The notes under the pieces were generated by a model, which was not told where the DNA came from, ran no database searches, and saw only the letters and a list, made by a program, of their open reading frames with translations. The position numbers and the translations under genes are program-made. Shown here in pieces: positions 59,427 to 64,000 of a stretch of DNA of 64,000 nt (positions are counted from its first letter, which is position 1; the number at the start of each line of letters is the position of its first letter). Source of the stretch: Jannaschia pagri (lineage in GTDB: Bacteria; Pseudomonadota; Alphaproteobacteria; Rhodobacterales; Rhodobacteraceae); contig NZ_BPFH01000004.1 in assembly GCF_019655435.1 (NCBI RefSeq), positions 1-64,000 on the forward strand. The letters run 5' to 3'.

Positions 59427-60038
59427 ATGCCGACGGTCCGATCCATCGCAGAACAGATCGTCGCTCGAGAGGGCGGCTACGTGAACGACCCTGACGACCC
59501 CGGAGGCGCCACCAATTTCGGTGTCACGATCCACACCATGCGCCGCTTGGGGCTGGACCTGGATGGCGACGGGGATATCGACCCCGCCGATGTCCGTCGT
59601 CTGACACGGGTCCAGGCCACGGATATTTTCGTCGAACATTATTTCAAGCGTCCGCGCCTGGCTGAGTTGCCCGAGACGCTGCAGGCCAGCGTGTTCGACA
59701 TGTATGTGAACGCGGGCGCGAATGCGGTTCGTATCCTGCAACGTCTGCTCAATCGCATGGGGCAACGGGTGGCCGTCGATGGGACGATCGGCCCGCAAAC
59801 CATCGGTGCAGCTAGGGCGGCGGCCGCAGCGGCCCCGGACCATATCGCGGACGCCTATGGGATTGCGCGTCGGAATTACTACTACGCTTTGGCCGACCGC
59901 CGGGCCGCGTCGCGCAAATATGCGCGCAGGCGGGATGGCGGGAAGGGCGGATGGATCACCCGGGCCGAAGAATTCATCAGCCCGAGGTTTCACCTGAGCG
60001 CGGCGCAGCATCGGGAAAGGACCGCGAAATGGGGATGA
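59427..60038 (+). CDS. GTA-type endolysin (N-acetylmuramidase, GH108)
   Basis: This 203-aa lysozyme-like enzyme has the GH108 catalytic motif VAREGGYVNDPDDPGGATNFGVT, with E15 as catalytic residue, and a C-terminal PG_binding_3 domain (about 115-185: VDGTIGPQTIGAA). Good ribosome site (AAAGGGGGCAG). Established knowledge: the homologous R. capsulatus gene lyses cells to release GTA. Here it is followed by a 3-TM holin with a 10-base overlap. There is no phage head or tail gene near it, so it is a host lysis cassette rather than part of a prophage. Confidence 0.85.
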   Translation: MPTVRSIAEQIVAREGGYVNDPDDPGGATNFGVTIHTMRRLGLDLDGDGDIDPADVRRLTRVQATDIFVEHYFKRPRLAELPETLQASVFDMYVNAGANAVRILQRLLNRMGQRVAVDGTIGPQTIGAARAAAAAAPDHIADAYGIARRNYYYALADRRAASRKYARRRDGGKGGWITRAEEFISPRFHLSAAQHRERTAKWG

Positions 60039-60652
60039 TTGGCAGCCTTGTGCGCGGGGCAGGCGCCGTCAGTGGTCTCGGCGATGCGGCCAAGGGCCTG
60101 TCGGAGGTCTTCGTGCCCAATGCGACGGCGGGTCAGGCCCTGGAACATGCCGCCCACCGCGCCGCCTTAGAGCAGCTTTCAGCCGAAATGGGGCGCACCG
60201 CCCGTGGCCCATTTGATCGGCTGGTCGACGGTCTCAACCGCCTGCCGCGCCCGATGCTGGCGTTGGGCACCTTAGGACTGTTCATTTACGCAATGGTTGC
60301 GCCCGTTCCCTTTGCGGCGCGTATGGAAGGCCTGGGGTACGTCCCAGACCCCCTGTGGTGGTTGCTGGGCGCCATCGTAAGCTTCTATTTCGGCGCGCGA
60401 GAGCTGCACTACCTACGGGGGCCGCGCGTGCCGCGACCTGTGCATCAGCCGAGGCCCCCCCGGCGGACGGCGTCTTGGTCGGCTGCTCTGGATGGGGCAG
60501 GCGCAGCGTCGCCTGATGTTTCTGGCGGGACGGACGGTGCGACGCCTGAAATCGACGCTCAGGATGCGCTCGACACCCCCTCGGACGCCCGTGCCGCAGA
60601 TATGGCTGACAATCCAGCGCTCGCGGATTGGATTACGGCCCAACGACGGTGA
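60029..60652 (+). CDS. GTA-type holin (3TM family)
   Basis: This 207-aa holin-like protein starts at ATG 60029. Core: RLPRPMLALGTLGLFIYAMVAPVPFAARMEGLGYVPDPLWWLLGAIVSFYFGARELHYLR, matching GTA_holin_3TM. TM helices about 72-94 and 105-130; the C-terminal 60 residues are polar and low-complexity. In R. capsulatus the holin partner lies right after the endolysin. Together with it, this gene would control GTA release. Its stop is 100 bases before ccmF. Confidence 0.8.
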   Translation: MGMIGSLVRGAGAVSGLGDAAKGLSEVFVPNATAGQALEHAAHRAALEQLSAEMGRTARGPFDRLVDGLNRLPRPMLALGTLGLFIYAMVAPVPFAARMEGLGYVPDPLWWLLGAIVSFYFGARELHYLRGPRVPRPVHQPRPPRRTASWSAALDGAGAASPDVSGGTDGATPEIDAQDALDTPSDARAADMADNPALADWITAQRR

Positions 60653-60752
60653 CAGCGGAGCGTCAGATCGCCGCAAAAAGAGGCAGATGTTAACAGGGGC
60701 GTGACGCCGCACCCCATTGGCGATCCATGGTCCGGGGGATATACACAGGGCC

Positions 60753-62726
60753 ATGATTATTGAGCTCGGTCACTTCGCCCTGATCCTCGCCTTCGCGGTC
60801 GCAATCGCGCAGACGGTTGTGCCGCTGGTCGGCGCCCATTATCGTTGGAGCGGGTGGATGGCCATGGCCTCGCCCGCGGCGACGATCCAGGTCTTGCTGG
60901 TCGGGTTCAGCTTTGCCGCGCTGACCTATGCTTTTGTGACCTCCGACTTCTCACTGAGACTGGTGGTCCTGAACTCGCACACGGACAAACCGATGCTCTA
61001 TAAGATCTCGGGCGTCTGGGGGAACCACGAGGGATCGCTTTTGCTCTGGGTGCTTATTCTGGCGCTGTTCGGAGCAGCTGCGGCCTGGTTCGGACAGCAA
61101 CTGCCTGAGACGCTGCGCGCCCGCGTTTTGGGTGTGCAGGCAAGTGTGGGCGTGGCGTTTTACGCGTTCATCCTGTTCACCTCTAACCCGTTCGAGCGGC
61201 TGGCTTTTCCCCCCTTCAACGGGGAGGATCTGAACCCGCTGCTCCAAGACCCTGGCCTGGCCTTTCACCCGCCGTTTCTGTATCTCGGCTACGTCGGCCT
61301 TTCGATGGCCTTCAGCTTCGCCGTGGCCGCCTTGCTCGAAGGGCGCGTAGACGCGGCCTGGGGGCGCTGGGTACGGCCTTGGACGCTGGCGGCGTGGTTG
61401 TTCCTGACCATCGGGATCGCGTTGGGGTCATGGTGGGCCTATTACGAGCTTGGGTGGGGCGGCTTCTGGTTCTGGGACCCGGTCGAAAACGCGTCGTTCA
61501 TGCCTTGGCTCATCGCCGCTGCGCTCCTGCACTCCGCCATCGTGGTGGAGAAGCGCGAGGCGCTGAAGGCCTGGACGATCTTGCTCGCAATCCTGGCGTT
61601 TGGCTTTTCGCTGGTAGGGACGTTTATCGTTCGGTCTGGCGTCCTGACGTCGGTCCACGCCTTCGCGAATGATCCGGAGCGCGGGGTCTACATCCTGGCG
61701 ATCCTGGCGATTTTCACCGGTGGCGCCTTACTCCTCTACGCGGTCCGCGCACCGGTCATGCAGGCCAAAGGCGTGTTTGGCGTGGTTAGCCGCGAAAGTG
61801 CGCTTGTCGCCAACAACCTGCTCCTCGCTGTGTCCTGTTTCGTTGTGTTCATCGGGACGATCTGGCCGCTGGTGGCCGAAGTGGCGTTTGATCGGAAGCT
61901 GTCCGTCGGCCCGCCGTTCTTCAACGCAGCCTTTACGCCTTTCGTGATCGCGCTGGCGGCGTTGCTGCCCCTGGGATCCATCTTGCCGTGGAAGCGTGGG
62001 GGCGGCGCCCATTGGGGCAAACTTGTGCCCGTCGCCGTTCTGTCCGTCGCTGTGGCCGGTCTCATTTGGGCCATGCAGACGGGTCAAAGCCTGGGCGGGC
62101 CGCTTGGGGTTGCCCTGGGTGTTTGGCTGGTCGTCGGTGCGGGTGTTGACCTGGCCACGCGGACGGGCCGCGGATCGGTTGGGGATCGTTTGCGGCGCTT
62201 GACCCGGCTGCCGGGTGCAGATTGGGGCAAAGCGCTGGCCCATGGCGGGTTGGGGATCACGATCTTCGGGGTCGCTGGTCTGACCGCATGGGAGCAAGAG
62301 AAGATCGAGATCATGGCCGTGGGCGACCGTATGGAGCTTGGGCGCTATGAGGTCGTTCTAGAAGACGTCAGCCGCGTGCAGGGACCGAACTACATCTCGA
62401 CCATGGCGCGAATGCATGTCTACGAGGGCGGGCGCGACATTGGCGTGCTCATTCCTGAAAAGCGCATTTACCCTGTGGCGCAAATGCCCACCACCGAGGC
62501 CGGCATCGACAATGGGTTCCTGCGCGACGTCTATGCCGTCATCGGTGATCCGCAGCAGGGCGGTGGCTGGGCGGTTCGCGTCTATATCAAGCCATTTGCC
62601 AACTGGATTTGGGGTGGCGCAATCATCATGGCCCTGGGTGGCCTCGTCTCCCTCGGGGATCGCCGGTATCGCGTGGCGGGGGGTGCCCGGCGCAAGGCGC
62701 CCGTGGCCGGGGTGCCCGCAGAATGA
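60753..62726 (+). CDS. ccmF: Cytochrome c-type heme lyase CcmF
   Basis: This 657-aa membrane protein attaches heme to apocytochrome c. It has WGNHEGS (89-95) and the WWD domain (WWAYYELGWGGFWFWDPVENASFMPWL, about 228-254), with conserved periplasmic His residues. About 15 TM helices. Start ATG 60753; the upstream frame is unsupported. The stop overlaps ccmH (ATGA). Confidence 0.96.
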   Translation: MIIELGHFALILAFAVAIAQTVVPLVGAHYRWSGWMAMASPAATIQVLLVGFSFAALTYAFVTSDFSLRLVVLNSHTDKPMLYKISGVWGNHEGSLLLWVLILALFGAAAAWFGQQLPETLRARVLGVQASVGVAFYAFILFTSNPFERLAFPPFNGEDLNPLLQDPGLAFHPPFLYLGYVGLSMAFSFAVAALLEGRVDAAWGRWVRPWTLAAWLFLTIGIALGSWWAYYELGWGGFWFWDPVENASFMPWLIAAALLHSAIVVEKREALKAWTILLAILAFGFSLVGTFIVRSGVLTSVHAFANDPERGVYILAILAIFTGGALLLYAVRAPVMQAKGVFGVVSRESALVANNLLLAVSCFVVFIGTIWPLVAEVAFDRKLSVGPPFFNAAFTPFVIALAALLPLGSILPWKRGGGAHWGKLVPVAVLSVAVAGLIWAMQTGQSLGGPLGVALGVWLVVGAGVDLATRTGRGSVGDRLRRLTRLPGADWGKALAHGGLGITIFGVAGLTAWEQEKIEIMAVGDRMELGRYEVVLEDVSRVQGPNYISTMARMHVYEGGRDIGVLIPEKRIYPVAQMPTTEAGIDNGFLRDVYAVIGDPQQGGGWAVRVYIKPFANWIWGGAIIMALGGLVSLGDRRYRVAGGARRKAPVAGVPAE

Positions 62727-63178
62727 GGGCCGCGCTCATCGGAGCGTGCTTGCTCCTCTTCGCGGGACCCGTGGCAGCGGTGCAGCCAGATGAAGTGCTC
62801 GATGATCCGGTGCTTGAGGAACGGGCGCGCGAGCTATCCAAGGGTCTGCGCTGCCTCGTGTGCCGAAACGAGAGCATCGACGAAAGCAACGCTGGTTTGG
62901 CGCGCGACCTGCGGCTCCTGGTGCGTGAACGCCTGGTCGCTGGGGATACCGACGAAGAACTGATCGATTACGTCGTGGATCGATACGGGGAATACGTGCT
63001 GCTGAACCCGCCAGCCTCCGGCTCAACGCTGTTGCTGTGGGGCGCGCCGCTCGCGCTGCTTTTGCTGGGGGCAGGTGTCGCCACGGCCCATATCACGCGC
63101 CAGCGCCGCGCCGTGCCCGATGGGTTGTCTGACGCGGAAGAGGCGCGCGTGCGGGAACTGCTCAAGGCTGAGGACTGA
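62723..63178 (+). CDS. ccmH: Cytochrome c maturation protein CcmH (CcmL-type thioredox)
   Basis: This 151-aa protein has a signal peptide (MRAALIGACLLLFAGPVAAV), the redox pair C44 and C47 in LRCLVCRNESIDES, and a C-terminal TM helix (STLLLWGAPLALLLLGAGVATAHI) followed by a short basic tail. It keeps the CxxCH of apocytochrome c reduced. Coupled to ccmF. No separate ccmI is visible behind it. Confidence 0.95.
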   Translation: MRAALIGACLLLFAGPVAAVQPDEVLDDPVLEERARELSKGLRCLVCRNESIDESNAGLARDLRLLVRERLVAGDTDEELIDYVVDRYGEYVLLNPPASGSTLLLWGAPLALLLLGAGVATAHITRQRRAVPDGLSDAEEARVRELLKAED

Positions 63179-63384
63179 GCGACCGGCCCTGGACCTTTGG
63201 CTGTGTCCTGCGGTATGAGCTCCACACGGTCCGCAGTTCACCGAGGCACCGCCGCCCCGCTTGGGGTACGCTGAACCTGCTTTGAGACGTTGATAGATCA
63301 ACGATCCACTCCGCCTTCCGGCGGGCAAGGGCGGTCCCCCGACACTCCTCTATGGGGTGGCGCGTTGGCGGCAGGAGATCGACC

Positions 63385-63894
63385 ATGCCGAGGGAAGCCT
63401 TCCCACTCGTCCTAGAGGACGTGACACAATTCACCCGCAGCCTGCGACATCAGGTGCCCGGTGACATCCCCCATCAGACGATGCTCAACCATGTGGCGCG
63501 CGCGGCGGGCTATCGCAATTTCCAACACCTCAAGGCCGCCAGCGGGTGGGGCGAAGCACCGACCGAAGCGCCCCCGAATCTGGCTCAGGTGCGCCGGGCT
63601 GCTGCCCGATTCGACGCCGAAGGCCGCTTCACCGGTTGGCCCACTAAGCGGTCGCTTCGCATGTTGTGCCTCTGGCCCATCTGGGCGCGGTTGGATCCCC
63701 GCGGCGTGCGGACGGAGCGGCAAATCTCCGATGAGATTCATGCGCTCTGTACGTTCCGCGATGCGGCGGGCATCCGCCGCGAGATGGTGGGTGAGGGGAT
63801 GCTGACCCGGACCCGGGATGGCAGCGAATACCGCCGGATCAACCGCGCGCCAACATCGACTCAACGGGCGCTGATCCGGCTTGTCTTGCCGTGA
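63385..63894 (+). CDS. DUF2087-like protein
   Basis: This 169-aa protein starts at ATG 63385, after GCAGGAG. The C-terminal half (FDAEGRFTGWPTKRSLRMLCLWPIWARLDPRGVRTERQISDEIHALCTFRDAAGIRREMVGEGMLTRTRDGSEYRRI, about 85-155) is the DUF2087 motif ('fd..Grl...P.K...k...l..la..f.....ytE.evn..l.....D...lRR.Lvd.g.l.R..dG..Y'). The N-terminal part holds a GYRNFQHLKA segment. DUF2087 is often found in small regulators. Function unknown. Confidence 0.8.
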   Translation: MPREAFPLVLEDVTQFTRSLRHQVPGDIPHQTMLNHVARAAGYRNFQHLKAASGWGEAPTEAPPNLAQVRRAAARFDAEGRFTGWPTKRSLRMLCLWPIWARLDPRGVRTERQISDEIHALCTFRDAAGIRREMVGEGMLTRTRDGSEYRRINRAPTSTQRALIRLVLP

Positions 63895-64000
63895 TGTCGC
63901 GCTTTCCTGCGGGCAATTGTTTGCCTAAGCCTTAAGGGACGGCCCCTGGGTATTATGTCCGGGGGCCTTGCCACAGCGGGCCAAGGGTCCGTCGCAACCC

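Noticed and set aside
63290-63301. TTGATAGATCAA, similar to an FNR site, before the DUF2087-like gene
   Set aside because: The spacer is 2 nt, whereas FNR sites need 4. It may be another palindrome, but not FNR.
1-64000. CRISPR array
   Set aside because: No regularly spaced 25-40-bp direct repeats with unique spacers were seen; the only tandem repeats are the 12-bp iterons.

Overview
The window is 64 kb of chromosome from an alphaproteobacterium, most likely a Rhodobacterales (Roseobacter-group) member. The evidence is gene content: a 5-aminolevulinate synthase of the C4 type, a Rhodobacter-type gene transfer agent (GTA) endolysin/holin pair next to ccmF-ccmH, a divergent MocR/DUF1127 pair, Liv and Tat operons, and high GC with typical ATGA gene overlaps. 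The species cannot be named from the sequence alone.

Region 1 (1-12135) is accessory. A broken integrase gene lies at the left edge. A 10.97-kb integrated element follows, bounded by 49-bp direct repeats (1089-1137 and 12058-12106); the right copy is the 3' part of an intact tRNA-Asn gene. Inside are a tyrosine recombinase, an AlpA-like HTH protein, a small ORF, a winged-helix replication-initiator-like protein, four tandem 12-bp iterons with an AT-rich hairpin region, terminase large subunit, HNH nuclease, neck/connector proteins, HK97-fold capsid, prohead protease, portal, and an MtlR-family cargo gene. No tail, lysis or lysogeny-control genes are visible. This is the layout of a capsid-forming phage satellite (cf-PICI type), and it is the main discovery candidate.

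Region 2 (12.2-31.3 kb) is core chromosome: an MBL hydrolase divergent from an EnvZ-like kinase, tRNA-Ile2(CAT), purM-purN-rnd, a run of four hairpins, a polyamine-type ABC transporter without a binding protein, a frameshifted FkbM methyltransferase, rplM-rpsI, a MocR regulator with its likely DUF1127 target and three direct-repeat operator copies, a thioesterase, an enoyl-CoA hydratase, and surE-pcm-nlpD.

Region 3 (31.4-49.2 kb) holds tatABC with a DUF815 ATPase, a branched-chain amino-acid ABC operon (livJGF-x-HM), ispG behind a RodZ-like HTH protein, hemA, a DUF4189 protein, ppk2-tetR, an alpha/beta hydrolase, metA (predicted acetyl-CoA specificity) and a P-loop ATPase.

Region 4 (49.2-64 kb) holds two EamA transporters, a FadL porin, plsC-like/murI/ccmE, fabD-fabG-ridA and acpP, a cytochrome b561-YceI fusion, then a GTA-type endolysin-holin pair preceded by two CtrA boxes, ccmF-ccmH, and a DUF2087-like gene. 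The window therefore carries both a satellite with its own capsid genes and the host's GTA lysis cassette.
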